From Rheinheimera sp. SA_1 (GTDB lineage: Bacteria > Pseudomonadota > Gammaproteobacteria > Enterobacterales > Alteromonadaceae): 64,000 bases of DNA. The notes under the pieces are model-generated. The model was not told the DNA's origin, did not search any database, and saw only the letters and a program-made list of their open reading frames with translations. The translations under genes were made by a program, and so were the position numbers. Location of the stretch: assembly GCF_001669775.1 (NCBI RefSeq), contig NZ_LXWK01000015.1:558001-622000 (forward strand), given 5' to 3'. Below are positions 1-8,628 of this stretch, in pieces (position 1 is the first letter of the stretch; every line of letters begins with the position of its first letter).

Positions 1-1
1 A

Positions 2-448
2 GCACAGCAACGGTTTTGGCCAGCCTTTACCGAACTGGTGGCGCACAAACAACCACTGAATGCCAGCGAGCAATATCAAGCACTCGCCAATGCACAACAG
101 CTGATTATGAGTAGTGACACTCAGCTGACATTAACCCAGCAACAGACAATTTCCCGCATCACAGTTGCGCAATTGGAGCCGATGTTTACCAATCTGCATC
201 AGGGCTGTGGTTTGTTTCTGGAATTAGCGCTTACAGACTTACAACGATTAAATCCAATGCTGACACAAGCACATCAGACGCTAACAGTATGGGGTGTGGA
301 TACATCACAACTTAAAAACTGGCTAAGCACAGTGCACACAGGCTTGGATAGAATCATGCCGGTTGGTCAGGCACTGAGTTTTAGTCCGGACTGGGATGGC
401 GTGAATTTGATTGAGCAGTTTAGCCGCAAGATAGTCTGCCAGGTTTAA
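2..448 (+). CDS. LuxC-like acyl-CoA reductase, C-terminal part
   Basis: The reading frame is open from the window edge, so the first possible start (GTG at 38) is probably internal and the gene begins outside the window. The C-terminus contains DRIMPVGQALSF followed by WDGVNLIEQFSRK. This resembles the end of LuxC-type acyl-CoA reductases, which reduce activated fatty acids to aldehydes; the family assignment is from memory of that pattern. LuxC/LuxE-like genes are known next to flagellar glycosylation genes in Shewanella and Pseudoalteromonas relatives, which fits this position. The gene ends tail to tail with the minus-strand gene at 445, overlapping it by 4 bases. Only about 148 residues are visible, so catalytic residues cannot be checked. 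Confidence 0.6.
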   Translation, partial: AQQRFWPAFTELVAHKQPLNASEQYQALANAQQLIMSSDTQLTLTQQQTISRITVAQLEPMFTNLHQGCGLFLELALTDLQRLNPMLTQAHQTLTVWGVDTSQLKNWLSTVHTGLDRIMPVGQALSFSPDWDGVNLIEQFSRKIVCQV

Positions 449-1857
449 GGCTGCTGTTTAAGCTGCTGCAAATAAGCAATCAGCGTCGGACAACACAGGG
501 TGTTCACCATACTAAATTTCTGCTGCAAGGCCTGGCGTTTGGCGGCAAAACGGTCGGACGTTAAATCCAGTGCCATCTGCTCTAACAACTGCGCAAAAGT
601 CTCTGCCGTGCTGCCGGCGATAAAATCTTCTTTGGCAATAGCAAACTGACCACGTACTTTGGCGTACTGCTCAATGTCATACATAAAATGCAAAACCGGT
701 TTATTACAAAGCAGAAAGTCAAAAGCTACCGACGAATAGTCGGTGATCAGCAAATCTGCGTCCGCCAGCCAAGGATAAACATTAAAACGCCCGGGATAGT
801 GGAAAATCCGATTACAGCCATCATGTTGGCGCAGCTTTTCAAAAGGCGCCAGGAACGGATGGGTTTTCATCACAAACACCGCGTCGTGCTGCTGCAGAAA
901 TTGCTGTAATTCAGCCCAATCAATCGGATGCTCGTTTTGGCCGTTGTCACGGTAGGTTGGCATGAATACAATCAGTTTCTTGCCTGCCCGAATTTGCTGT
1001 AACTGTTGCTCCGGCAGACTATTGTGCCAACAGCGGTGTGCTGGCACCTGCAGCAAAGCGTCATTGCGAGGATAACCAAAATCCAGATAGTGTCTGGCCT
1101 TAAACATTCCGGGGAAAATCTGCTGATTAAACCAGCTGGAACTGGATGCAAAAGCTTCATCCAGAATATGTGGAAAATGTTTATTGCCAGCAAGATGCTT
1201 AAACGGCAAACCATGCCACAGCTGCACCACTTTTGCCTGAGTGCGCACCCGATTCAACACCGGATCGGTGGATTCATGATCCAGCACCAGCACCTTCGCC
1301 CGCTGCAGCATCCAGCGTACCTGCCATGCCTGGTCAATTTGCGCTGGGTGGAAACAACGCTGCGCGTCTTTCACCACCAAATAAACATTTTTATGCAGAC
1401 GACAATGTGCATCAAAAGCCACCAGCACGTTGCTATCGACATACTTTTCGGCGTAATAAACCACCGGACCTTTAGGCAGCAAATCCAGTACCGATGCAAA
1501 ATATTCATGAAGAATCACTCCGAGCTTTTTCAGCACCGAGCCTGTTTGAAAAGGCACAAACTGCAAGGGTTGCAAGCTGTTGCAACACCAGATCTGGTTG
1601 GCCACAAAGCCATTTTGTAGCATTCCTTCTGCGATTTTCTGCTGAAAATCACTGACGGCAATCAGCACGGCATCATAAGGTTTGCTTTGCGAAGCATGAT
1701 TACAAATATCAGGCCTCTGCTTCAGGTTATCGACCATCCCAAGCACCACAGCACCTCGCTGTTGCAGTACTAGCGCGAGATGCCTGCCGGCCGGATTATC
1801 CGGTGCGATGTAAAGACGCTGGCCTTGCCAGTCATTGACTTCACGCGAGATTGGCAT
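445..1857 (-). CDS. TagB/TagF-like CDP-glycerol glycerophosphotransferase
   Basis: 470 residues. The C-terminal half has the CDP-glycerol glycerophosphotransferase family signature: QLWHGLPFKHL near residue 215, then FMPTYRDNGQ, then LLITDYSSVAFDFLLCNKP. Family members move glycerol phosphate from CDP-glycerol to a glycan or lipid acceptor, as in wall teichoic acid synthesis. A teichoic acid is not expected in a Gram-negative cell, so the likely acceptor here is the flagellar or surface glycan built by this operon. The next gene upstream (1896-2315) looks like the matching CDP-glycerol synthase, which strengthens the donor assignment. It is the last gene of the minus-strand sugar operon. Acceptor and number of units added are unknown. 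Confidence 0.8.
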   Translation of the reverse strand: MPISREVNDWQGQRLYIAPDNPAGRHLALVLQQRGAVVLGMVDNLKQRPDICNHASQSKPYDAVLIAVSDFQQKIAEGMLQNGFVANQIWCCNSLQPLQFVPFQTGSVLKKLGVILHEYFASVLDLLPKGPVVYYAEKYVDSNVLVAFDAHCRLHKNVYLVVKDAQRCFHPAQIDQAWQVRWMLQRAKVLVLDHESTDPVLNRVRTQAKVVQLWHGLPFKHLAGNKHFPHILDEAFASSSSWFNQQIFPGMFKARHYLDFGYPRNDALLQVPAHRCWHNSLPEQQLQQIRAGKKLIVFMPTYRDNGQNEHPIDWAELQQFLQQHDAVFVMKTHPFLAPFEKLRQHDGCNRIFHYPGRFNVYPWLADADLLITDYSSVAFDFLLCNKPVLHFMYDIEQYAKVRGQFAIAKEDFIAGSTAETFAQLLEQMALDLTSDRFAAKRQALQQKFSMVNTLCCPTLIAYLQQLKQQP

Positions 1858-1895
1858 CAGGCGCTCTTAGCTGCTGAAATCTTGCTGCAGGCATG

Positions 1896-2315
1896 TTAAT
1901 CCAGAAAATCCCGTTTCAGTTGCATAAACACCTGAATGGCTTTTTTCAAATCAGTTGAAGACACATTGTCGGTCCGTGGCAAATAAACCACTTCGCAATA
2001 GGGCGTTAAAAAATCAAACTTACCCTGCCAGTCCGACCCCATCACAAACACATCCACCTTGTGCTGCTGCACGTCAGCAATCTTCTGCTCCCACTGCGAT
2101 TCAGCAATGACCTCATCGACATAACGCACGCTACGCACCAGTTCTACCCGGTGCTCAAACGGCATTAGAGTGGTTTTACCTTTGGTGGCGTTAAATTCAT
2201 CGGTGGAGACTGCGACAATCAGCTTGTCACCCAGAGCCCGTGCACGTTTTAGTAAATTCAGATGACCAATATGGAACAAGTCGAACGTGCCGTAGGTTAG
2301 GATGGTTTTCATCAA
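1896..2315 (-). CDS. tagD: Glycerol-3-phosphate cytidylyltransferase (TagD-like)
   Basis: 139 residues, close to the usual length of TagD. It starts TYGTFDLFHIGHLNLL, carrying the HxGH nucleotidyl-transfer motif at H15-H18, and ends with the SSTDLKK segment corresponding to the family's second nucleotide-binding motif; RSVRYVDEVI lies between. The enzyme makes CDP-glycerol from CTP and glycerol 3-phosphate. It sits 38 bases upstream of the TagB/TagF-like transferase on the same strand, giving a donor-synthase and transferase pair. Related cytidylyltransferases for other polyols or heptose phosphates share the fold, so the exact substrate is inferred from the neighbour. A 106-base AT-rich gap separates it from the gene upstream. 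Confidence 0.83.
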   Translation of the reverse strand: MMKTILTYGTFDLFHIGHLNLLKRARALGDKLIVAVSTDEFNATKGKTTLMPFEHRVELVRSVRYVDEVIAESQWEQKIADVQQHKVDVFVMGSDWQGKFDFLTPYCEVVYLPRTDNVSSTDLKKAIQVFMQLKRDFLD

Positions 2316-2421
2316 CTATATCCTCATGTGGTACATATTATATGCTGCAATTATATCGTTAATAACGTTTTGCCTGGAGCAGAGACGAATGTAACAGGCA
2401 TAGTTTTTTCAATCAAAGGGA

Positions 2422-3474
2422 TTACTTAACAGCATGCATGGTAATGCTACTATCGTTTTTTAGATAATCCATAATGATTTGAATGCTTTGATAATTATTA
2501 CACTGTGTCACATTCCATACGTGCGACTGAAGTGCTCCTGTCCAGGCATCCATCCCAGGATCTACACAAATCACCTGAAGCGCCGGAAAACACAAAGCGC
2601 AGGTTGACAGAGCCATCGAGATATAACTGACAACACGAGCAGGAGGCGTTGGATGATTAAACAGCCACTGTTCAACCGGTTGCTCTAATCTCATTACTTC
2701 AAATGAAGTATTCTGTTTAATAGTATTAATCAACTCGACCGAAGAAATGCGATGCGGCTGGTAAATAATAGTCTTTCCAGGGAATAGAGCTTGCGTTTTC
2801 TGAAGCAACTCAATGTAATTGTTGACCGTTATGTAATTCAACTCAACAAAACCACTACCTAAGATAAGTACGTGATCATGCGCAATGTTTTGGTGAACTT
2901 TTGTCATTGCGCTCATCTGATTTTGCCGCACGCTAAGCCACGGAAGTTCCGGCAATGAAAACAGCGTGAATAGTTCTAACTTTGCCGGTTGCTGAACGGA
3001 GACCTGCCATTTACTTCTGATCTGTGCGGCTAGATGTGCACGCTGTTGATCAGAATCCAATGGAAAATCAAAAAATTGTTGCTTAGAAAATAAAACATAA
3101 TAAAAAACTAGCGAAGCGTTCCCATCATCCATCAACGTTGCCTGAGCCTGAGGCAGACTGCATACAATGTCGCGTTGCCACTGCTGGCGAATATTGCTGA
3201 AAAATACCCGTTGATAATGTTGGTGAGTCAAATATGGCAAGTGTTGAGCATAAATACTAATCCGGCTTTCGACCGAACCCGTAACTCTGGGTACGATGAT
3301 CAAGTTACGAGGTGACAAACTTTGTAGCAACACGACTAGTTGTTGATATGCATCAGCACGGCAACAATCGTTAACAATAATGTCATATTCATCAATATTA
3401 TAGCTTATTAGAGCTTCTTTTAGATTAAATACCTGTCCAGGTGTATCAATCACAAATAACGCTTTATTTAGCAT
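2422..3474 (-). CDS. GT52-like (sialyltransferase-like) glycosyltransferase
   Basis: 350 residues with no signal peptide or membrane segment. Three spaced elements resemble family GT52 sialyltransferases and related polysialyltransferase-like proteins: an acidic DDGNASL segment near residue 135, IIYQPHR near 245 (compare the YxPHxR of that family), and SYISMALSTCALCFPALQV near 305. If right, it would transfer a CMP-activated nonulosonic acid, the product of the neighbouring legionaminic-type pathway, and so compete with or complement Maf. Similarity is patchy and the call rests on motif layout plus context. It overlaps the upstream SGNH gene by 7 bases, so the two are translationally coupled. 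Base composition looks more AT-rich than the flagellar genes. Confidence 0.45.
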   Translation of the reverse strand: MLNKALFVIDTPGQVFNLKEALISYNIDEYDIIVNDCCRADAYQQLVVLLQSLSPRNLIIVPRVTGSVESRISIYAQHLPYLTHQHYQRVFFSNIRQQWQRDIVCSLPQAQATLMDDGNASLVFYYVLFSKQQFFDFPLDSDQQRAHLAAQIRSKWQVSVQQPAKLELFTLFSLPELPWLSVRQNQMSAMTKVHQNIAHDHVLILGSGFVELNYITVNNYIELLQKTQALFPGKTIIYQPHRISSVELINTIKQNTSFEVMRLEQPVEQWLFNHPTPPARVVSYISMALSTCALCFPALQVICVDPGMDAWTGALQSHVWNVTQCNNYQSIQIIMDYLKNDSSITMHAVK

Positions 3475-4217
3475 AAGGTGAAACCCGCGGCCACTTTACT
3501 CTGCGACTGATCATTGGGACTGCTAGCTGATTGCAATTTGGCCTTCAAATAATCGATGGCTTGCTGTGCCAACCAATCATTCCCTAACTGATTTAAATGC
3601 ATATCGTGTGGATACAAGTACTTTGAAAAATCAGAAGCAATTAATTCTTTATGGATATCAATCAGATCAAATTGATGCTCTTTGCTCAGCGCCCTTAATC
3701 TGTTCGCATAAACTATTAATGATTCCTGTACGCCCGGAGTGTTTATGTACTCCGTCAGCGGCATTGGCACTGGGGTAATTAAGGCTATTTGCCTACATTT
3801 TCCTAGTTCAACATACTGGTTGCATGCATTTTCAATATCTTCTGCACTTGACCAAGCTTTATTATAAATATAATTTATCCAGAATCTTCGCATCTTTCGC
3901 ACTAAACGCCGCAACCAACTATAGATTTTCTTCGGACTTCGCGTGACATCCGACGACAACGGGCGTGGAAAACAATCCACAATACCGGCATGCACAATGA
4001 CCAGATCACAGTCGGGATATTTTTCTGTAATCATTTGTGGTATTTCAACAAAACGACGATAACTTCTAAAATCACTTATTATTTTATGGTTCGGAAACTG
4101 ACGTTTTACCTGTTCTGGCCACGCACCTTCGGCCGAAACATAACAGTCTCCCTGATAAACCCTTTTTATTCCAAAGCTATCACCAATCAACAAAATAATC
4201 TTTTCAGAACTATTCAT
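3468..4217 (-). CDS. SGNH/GDSL-family hydrolase
   Basis: 249 residues. Block I is LIGDSFG with the nucleophile Ser at about residue 14. A VIVHAGIVDC segment lies around residue 76, and the C-terminal catalytic pair is in YPHDMHLNQLGND. The family removes or adds acyl groups on sugars. In a nonulosonic-acid operon the simplest job is trimming or remodelling an O-acyl group on the glycan. There is no signal peptide, so a cytoplasmic role is likely. The start is supported by GAGGAAAC upstream of the ATG. It overlaps the GT52-like gene by 7 bases, suggesting linked function. Specificity cannot be read from sequence. Confidence 0.7.
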   Translation of the reverse strand: MNSSEKIILLIGDSFGIKRVYQGDCYVSAEGAWPEQVKRQFPNHKIISDFRSYRRFVEIPQMITEKYPDCDLVIVHAGIVDCFPRPLSSDVTRSPKKIYSWLRRLVRKMRRFWINYIYNKAWSSAEDIENACNQYVELGKCRQIALITPVPMPLTEYINTPGVQESLIVYANRLRALSKEHQFDLIDIHKELIASDFSKYLYPHDMHLNQLGNDWLAQQAIDYLKAKLQSASSPNDQSQSKVAAGFTLC

Positions 4218-4238
4218 CTATTGTTTCCTCGCATATCA

Positions 4239-5210
4239 CTAAACATTTGGTTTATCGGCAATTTTATCATCCTTATAGCCAGCCATTTTGTAATACAGAT
4301 CAAACATGATTAGTTGTTCTGTCAGCCCACACAGCGAACTGATGTCACCATGGATAAATGCAGCTGTTTGTCGGAATAATCCTGGCTTAAAACGCTTATC
4401 GATTTCATCATCCAGCACCACACTCTCCATCGTAGTGCTACCAGTTTTAATCCGATGCAAAGTCTCCATAGGCTTAAGGATATAGCGATATTGAGCTGTT
4501 AATACTTCAACTGACCAACGTCCTGCTGCTTGCCAATCAGCACAGTAGCTGAAGGTTGCATTTGCCTCTGTGATGCCAGCGCCTGAAAATCGAGCGCCTG
4601 CCTCATGCCAAGGTAAATAACCGGCCCTGAAGCTACACAGCTCTTTTGGTTTCCCACCTAAAAAAAAAGCCAGATCTATTGCGTGGCTTGAATTTCCTAT
4701 CAAAGCTCTGGCGAGGATATCTTTATCTTTGTCCGATTGAAGGTAAAGATGGCTCCATTCAGTAAATTCAAAATTAAAGGAACTGACACCTCCTTCTTGC
4801 TCTATTAGGTCCCGGGCTTTAATAACAGAGGTGAAATATCGTCTGTTGTACGCTACGAAAACTTTGCACTCGGCCTCCAGCGCCAAGTCAGTTAATTGTT
4901 TGAACTCGTTCCGATACAAGCACCCTGGTTTTTCCAGTAACAGTTCTTTCACTCCCCCCATGATGAGCTTAGAGGCAACACTAAACAACTCTTTTGCACC
5001 GACAGCTACAATAGCCTTGGACGGTGTCAATACAGACCGCTGTAACACTGCATCCACGCCTCCGGGCAACACAGTTTTGCCAGTTGCAGCAGTAAATTCA
5101 GATGCTGACCTGTGACTACGGCCAATAACCTGATAGTCACAATGCATCGCATCCAGCACCTTGGCGTACTGTTGTGCCATGGGACCAGCCCCTACCAACC
5201 AGATTGACAT
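4239..5210 (-). CDS. Gfo/Idh/MocA-family oxidoreductase (copy 1)
   Basis: 323 residues. The N-terminal Rossmann motif is WLVGAGPMAQQY, and the catalytic Lys lies in EKPG (E93, K94, P95). The usual His of the second domain is in SSHAIDLAFF. Members oxidise or reduce a sugar hydroxyl with NAD(P), often as a step before transamination or epimerisation. It is one of three such genes in this operon and the three are clearly different in sequence, so they probably act on different positions or intermediates. GGAG precedes the start, and 12 bases separate it from the upstream paralogue. The substrate is unknown; a sugar phosphate, sugar nucleotide or the nonulosonic acid itself are all possible. Confidence 0.75.
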   Translation of the reverse strand: MSIWLVGAGPMAQQYAKVLDAMHCDYQVIGRSHRSASEFTAATGKTVLPGGVDAVLQRSVLTPSKAIVAVGAKELFSVASKLIMGGVKELLLEKPGCLYRNEFKQLTDLALEAECKVFVAYNRRYFTSVIKARDLIEQEGGVSSFNFEFTEWSHLYLQSDKDKDILARALIGNSSHAIDLAFFLGGKPKELCSFRAGYLPWHEAGARFSGAGITEANATFSYCADWQAAGRWSVEVLTAQYRYILKPMETLHRIKTGSTTMESVVLDDEIDKRFKPGLFRQTAAFIHGDISSLCGLTEQLIMFDLYYKMAGYKDDKIADKPNV

Positions 5211-5222
5211 ATGACAAACTCC

Positions 5223-6224
5223 TCAGGTTATAGGGCAAATGCCATTGCTGGCGAAATCGCCGCCTAAGTGCTTACTCAACGCAGCAATGATTTGTTTATG
5301 TTGCTGACTTGATTGGTGAAAATCAGGTAAATCACAATGGCGATGCTGCAAAATTGACTGATAAACTGCTGTCATTGAGCCACTTGTTGGTGGCAAATGA
5401 AAAGCCACTGTCCGCCAGACTGTATCGTCAGCCAAACAATACAACAGCTGTTTTTTCACTTCATCAATTAAGAATTGATGCTCACCTACTCTGAGTTCAA
5501 TAAGGTGCCTGTGTTTTCCCTTTGAAGACACTAACTCAAGTTGACTGCCATTCTTGAAATAAACATCTACGCTTCCGCCAAACTCGACATAGCCTTGTCG
5601 TTTTGAAGGAATAGAGCCAGGATCCAGCCCTTTTGTATCAACAGACATTATTTGATCGTCAGACAGATAGCTAACTAAATCAATAAAATGGATGGCATTG
5701 CAACCCAGTCCCCATTCACCACCAGCAACTCTGACATGCAACGGCATTCCAACTGGCAACATCGCTTTTAATTCTTTGTAGCTTCGAAAAGTTCTACGGG
5801 TGCAATTTACCCAGGCAGGAACCGCATACTGTGTGAGTAATGCAGTAGCAGTACTGTATTCAGACAATTGAGTAAACAATACTTTTTCAAGGATAAGGGC
5901 TTTAACAGTGCACTTCTCAAGCAAATCTTGCATTACCTTAAGTCGTGGCATCGCACTGGTTGCAATAACAACTAAATCATAGCAACTTATATGTGTAGGC
6001 AAATCTGCGGTAAAAGTCGCGAAACTGTTTTGCGAAGGATCAACTACCTCAACCCAGCGTTGCTCTGCTGTAGCAAGTGCCGCTGGAGAAGGATCAACCA
6101 CACAGATGTTAGCAAAATGCAACTTCGCCATAGCTTGAAGATGCCTGCTCCCCAGAGCTCCGGCACCTATGATGCAAAGTGAATAAGTCTGTCTTTCACT
6201 GGTGTCAGAGTGTGAAGCCATCAT
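5223..6224 (-). CDS. Gfo/Idh/MocA-family oxidoreductase (copy 2, EKV variant)
   Basis: 333 residues. The Rossmann motif is CIIGAGALGSRHL near residue 18. The EKP motif is altered to EKV (E113, K114, V115), keeping the catalytic Lys but losing the Pro. The second-domain His is in NAIHFIDLVSYL. It would be an NAD(P)-dependent sugar dehydrogenase or reductase. The start region overlaps the end of the upstream SDR gene by 20 bases, indicating translational coupling. Two adjacent ATGs (6224 and 6221) could each be the start. The EKV change is unusual enough that activity should not be assumed, although the Lys and His remain. Likely pathway: modification of the nonulosonic acid. Confidence 0.72.
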   Translation of the reverse strand: MMASHSDTSERQTYSLCIIGAGALGSRHLQAMAKLHFANICVVDPSPAALATAEQRWVEVVDPSQNSFATFTADLPTHISCYDLVVIATSAMPRLKVMQDLLEKCTVKALILEKVLFTQLSEYSTATALLTQYAVPAWVNCTRRTFRSYKELKAMLPVGMPLHVRVAGGEWGLGCNAIHFIDLVSYLSDDQIMSVDTKGLDPGSIPSKRQGYVEFGGSVDVYFKNGSQLELVSSKGKHRHLIELRVGEHQFLIDEVKKQLLYCLADDTVWRTVAFHLPPTSGSMTAVYQSILQHRHCDLPDFHQSSQQHKQIIAALSKHLGGDFASNGICPIT

Positions 6225-6954
6225 CCACCACTATATTTTGGCCATTCACATAACGGGCTAAATCTGACAGCAAAAAAATAACAGGGCCACATACATCCTC
6301 AGCCTGCAACATCCCTGTGCCGCAGGTATGTTGCAGATACTTCTGTTGAAACACATCAGGCTGATTATCTGCGATACCGCCTGGGCTAACAGAGTTAACC
6401 CTAAAATCGGAATTTCTGACATACTTTGTGAAATAGCGGTTCAAATGAATGATTGCAGATTTGATCGCCGCATACTCAACCGGCATGGTCATCTTTGTAT
6501 CTTGATAAAGCTCGAACTTAGGAGCAACCAAGCCATAAACAGACGACAAATTCACTAGCGACAAAGGTTTTTGATGTTGCTGAAAGTACGTTGTTGCTTG
6601 CTGGCAAAATAGATAGGCAGCTCCCAAATGTAGACTCACAGTTTCATTAAATGCAGCCATAGATAATTGAGCAACAGAGGTACCATACTGAGGCCCTCTT
6701 GGATAAGTGCAGTTTACAGCACCATCCAGTTGAGGTAATTTCGCAAACAACGCCATGGTTTGCTCTTCGTCAGTGAAATCTGTTTCATGAAACTGCAAAT
6801 GCTTGTGTTCCTGACCAAGCTTTTTTGTCAAAATATCTACACTCAGGTCTACAGCGACGACCAAAGCACCTTGTTGCAGTACCTTATCCACCAGAACTGA
6901 ACCAAGCTTACCCGCAGCGCCAGCGATTAGAATGACTTTATTCTTAAGCAACAT
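6205..6954 (-). CDS. Short-chain dehydrogenase/reductase (PtmA-like position)
   Basis: 249 residues, standard SDR length. It has the cofactor motif IAGAAGKLGSVL, NLSSVYG with the active-site Ser, and a YAAIKSAI segment carrying the Tyr-x3-Lys pair (Y161, K165). The end VNGQNIVVDDGFTL is typical of classical SDRs. Campylobacter legionaminic-acid loci carry an SDR called PtmA next to the CMP-sugar synthetase, and this gene is likewise directly downstream of the legF-like gene, overlapping it by 11 bases. The reaction of PtmA is not well defined, so no symbol is given. A role in keto-group reduction on a sugar intermediate is likely. AGAGG precedes the ATG. Confidence 0.78.
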   Translation of the reverse strand: MLLKNKVILIAGAAGKLGSVLVDKVLQQGALVVAVDLSVDILTKKLGQEHKHLQFHETDFTDEEQTMALFAKLPQLDGAVNCTYPRGPQYGTSVAQLSMAAFNETVSLHLGAAYLFCQQATTYFQQHQKPLSLVNLSSVYGLVAPKFELYQDTKMTMPVEYAAIKSAIIHLNRYFTKYVRNSDFRVNSVSPGGIADNQPDVFQQKYLQHTCGTGMLQAEDVCGPVIFLLSDLARYVNGQNIVVDDGFTL

Positions 6955-7639
6955 GACCTGCCTCTTTCATCAAAGCTTCTGCAACCAAAAAGTCGTAGTG
7001 ATCGTCTATATCTACCGCTCGCTCTTTTGGTACTTCGATAGCAACAACTTTACCTGCAAAGACCCTGTCAGCACTCATAATAAATTCAGGAGTAGTGACA
7101 TAAACAACAGTTGTAATATCAAAAACCTGAGGAGCATCCTGGCGACGGTCAAAGCCACTACTGTCGCAAACGACCTCAACCCTTCCCTCCACAGTGGTCT
7201 TTACCATATTAAAATAAGGATTACGAGAAGCAGGAGTCACCGCAATACAAATATCGGCATCACTCTGTGCAAATTTATCTATAGCAGCCTGCACATCTTC
7301 GATGGCACGAAGTGGGCTGGTCGCAGGCAGACTGATAAAAGTATCAAAATCACCGACCTGTTCCCTGACCCAACAGACCGCGTGGCGCCATGAGAGCCAC
7401 TCTGCACTTGTGTCCGTAGCCAATTCTGCTGGGCGTGGAATCAAAAGAGCTCCGGCAGATTGGGCTATTGTCGCAATTTCATCATCATCAGTGGACACAA
7501 AGACATGTTGAATACCTTCCACTGCTTTTGCAGTTTCAATGGAATAACATATCAGTGGTTTGTTATTTAACAGCTTAATATTCTTACGGGGCAACCCTTT
7601 AGAACCGCCTCTGGCAAAGATAAATGCATAACTGGACAT
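6944..7639 (-). CDS. legF: Acylneuraminate/legionaminate cytidylyltransferase
   Basis: 231 residues. The N-terminus FIFARGGSKGLPRKN is the CTP-binding signature of CMP-nonulosonic acid synthetases, followed by KPLICYSIE and LPATSPLRA. The enzyme couples CTP and a nonulosonic acid to give the CMP-sugar donor used by Maf or GT52-type transferases. Pathway neighbours (a NeuB/LegI-type synthase, a PtmE-type guanylyltransferase and a LegG-type epimerase) favour legionaminic-acid-like over sialic acid. It overlaps the downstream SDR by 11 bases and lies 2 bases after the third Gfo/Idh/MocA gene. Sequence alone cannot separate LegF, NeuA and PseF substrates with certainty. Confidence 0.87.
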   Translation of the reverse strand: MSSYAFIFARGGSKGLPRKNIKLLNNKPLICYSIETAKAVEGIQHVFVSTDDDEIATIAQSAGALLIPRPAELATDTSAEWLSWRHAVCWVREQVGDFDTFISLPATSPLRAIEDVQAAIDKFAQSDADICIAVTPASRNPYFNMVKTTVEGRVEVVCDSSGFDRRQDAPQVFDITTVVYVTTPEFIMSADRVFAGKVVAIEVPKERAVDIDDHYDFLVAEALMKEAGHVA

Positions 7640-7641
7640 AA

Positions 7642-8625
7642 CTAAATGGCCTCTTTCGCAAGTTGTTTTAAGCGTTCGATTAATTTGACTACTTCCACTG
7701 CAGCTGCTAACGACACCGCGGCCGGTTTCTTTGTTTGAATACGATGTACAAAATCATTCAGCATATTCAGATACATAATGTTGCGATCATAAGAAGAGTC
7801 AGAATAAATCAACGTCTCACCTTCAGGACCTGAAATTATTACAGTATTTTTTTTCAAATCCCAACGTAAGCTTGCATCAGAACCAACTACACAACAAAAA
7901 CGCTGATCCGTTTTTTGAACTGCATCCATATGCACAAAACAGCTCACACCATCTGCTGTTCGCAATAACATATCAGCCTGTAACTCAACCTCTGTAGATA
8001 GCTCGGGCACTATTTTTGTCGTACAACTAACTGCATGCAGTTCACCAAACAAGGTGTGTAAATAATCGAACTCATGACTAAGCTCAAGCAAAACACCGCC
8101 ACCAAGCGCAGCTGATGCTGTCACCGAATGTTGATACTCTGTAAATTTACGCCAGTCAGGCAAATATTGCCCAACATGGGCGTAGATATGGAGCACCCGT
8201 CCCAACTTCATTTCAGTGAGTATCCGATTTACTACAGAAAAAGCGGGGAGGTAACGTAGACAATAGCCAACGCTAACCAGTGTGTTCTGAGCTTGCTGAA
8301 GCAAGTCCTCTGCGTGCTCAATACAATCTGAGACTGGTTTTTCCAATAAAACGGGAACACCAGCCTCAATAAAAGGCATGCTGTGCTGATGATGAAAACT
8401 GGATGGAGAAGCAACAATTGCAAAATCAGGATGGAGTTTCACGGCTTCACTTAGATTTATCTGGAAAACTGCTGCATCAGTAAACTCCAGCTCACGACCG
8501 CTACTTGATACCACATAGATGTCAGCCTCTGGAAATAAACTACGACAATTGACTAAATGACGATGCCCTATATTGCCGTAACCTACAATAACGATACGCC
8601 GCACCACTGCTACTGCCTGAAACAT
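7642..8625 (-). CDS. Gfo/Idh/MocA-family oxidoreductase (copy 3)
   Basis: 327 residues. The Rossmann motif is IVIVGYGNIGHRH, the catalytic motif LLEKPVSD (E95, K96, P97), and the second-domain element ELSHEFDYLHTLFG. The last differs from the N-x-x-H-x-I-D-L form seen in the other two copies, so this is a different subgroup. It sits between the ptmE-like and legF-like genes, separated from each by 2-3 bases, which places it in the centre of the core sugar pathway. It could oxidise the sugar nucleotide or the nonulosonic acid before a modification. No substrate can be read from the sequence. Confidence 0.77.
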   Translation of the reverse strand: MFQAVAVVRRIVIVGYGNIGHRHLVNCRSLFPEADIYVVSSSGRELEFTDAAVFQINLSEAVKLHPDFAIVASPSSFHHQHSMPFIEAGVPVLLEKPVSDCIEHAEDLLQQAQNTLVSVGYCLRYLPAFSVVNRILTEMKLGRVLHIYAHVGQYLPDWRKFTEYQHSVTASAALGGGVLLELSHEFDYLHTLFGELHAVSCTTKIVPELSTEVELQADMLLRTADGVSCFVHMDAVQKTDQRFCCVVGSDASLRWDLKKNTVIISGPEGETLIYSDSSYDRNIMYLNMLNDFVHRIQTKKPAAVSLAAAVEVVKLIERLKQLAKEAI

Positions 8626-8628
8626 AAC

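Noticed and set aside
1006-1620. 204-residue open frame on the plus strand
   Set aside because: Lies wholly antisense to the TagB/TagF-like gene, which has clear motifs. The translation is rich in His, Cys and Met with no domain pattern.
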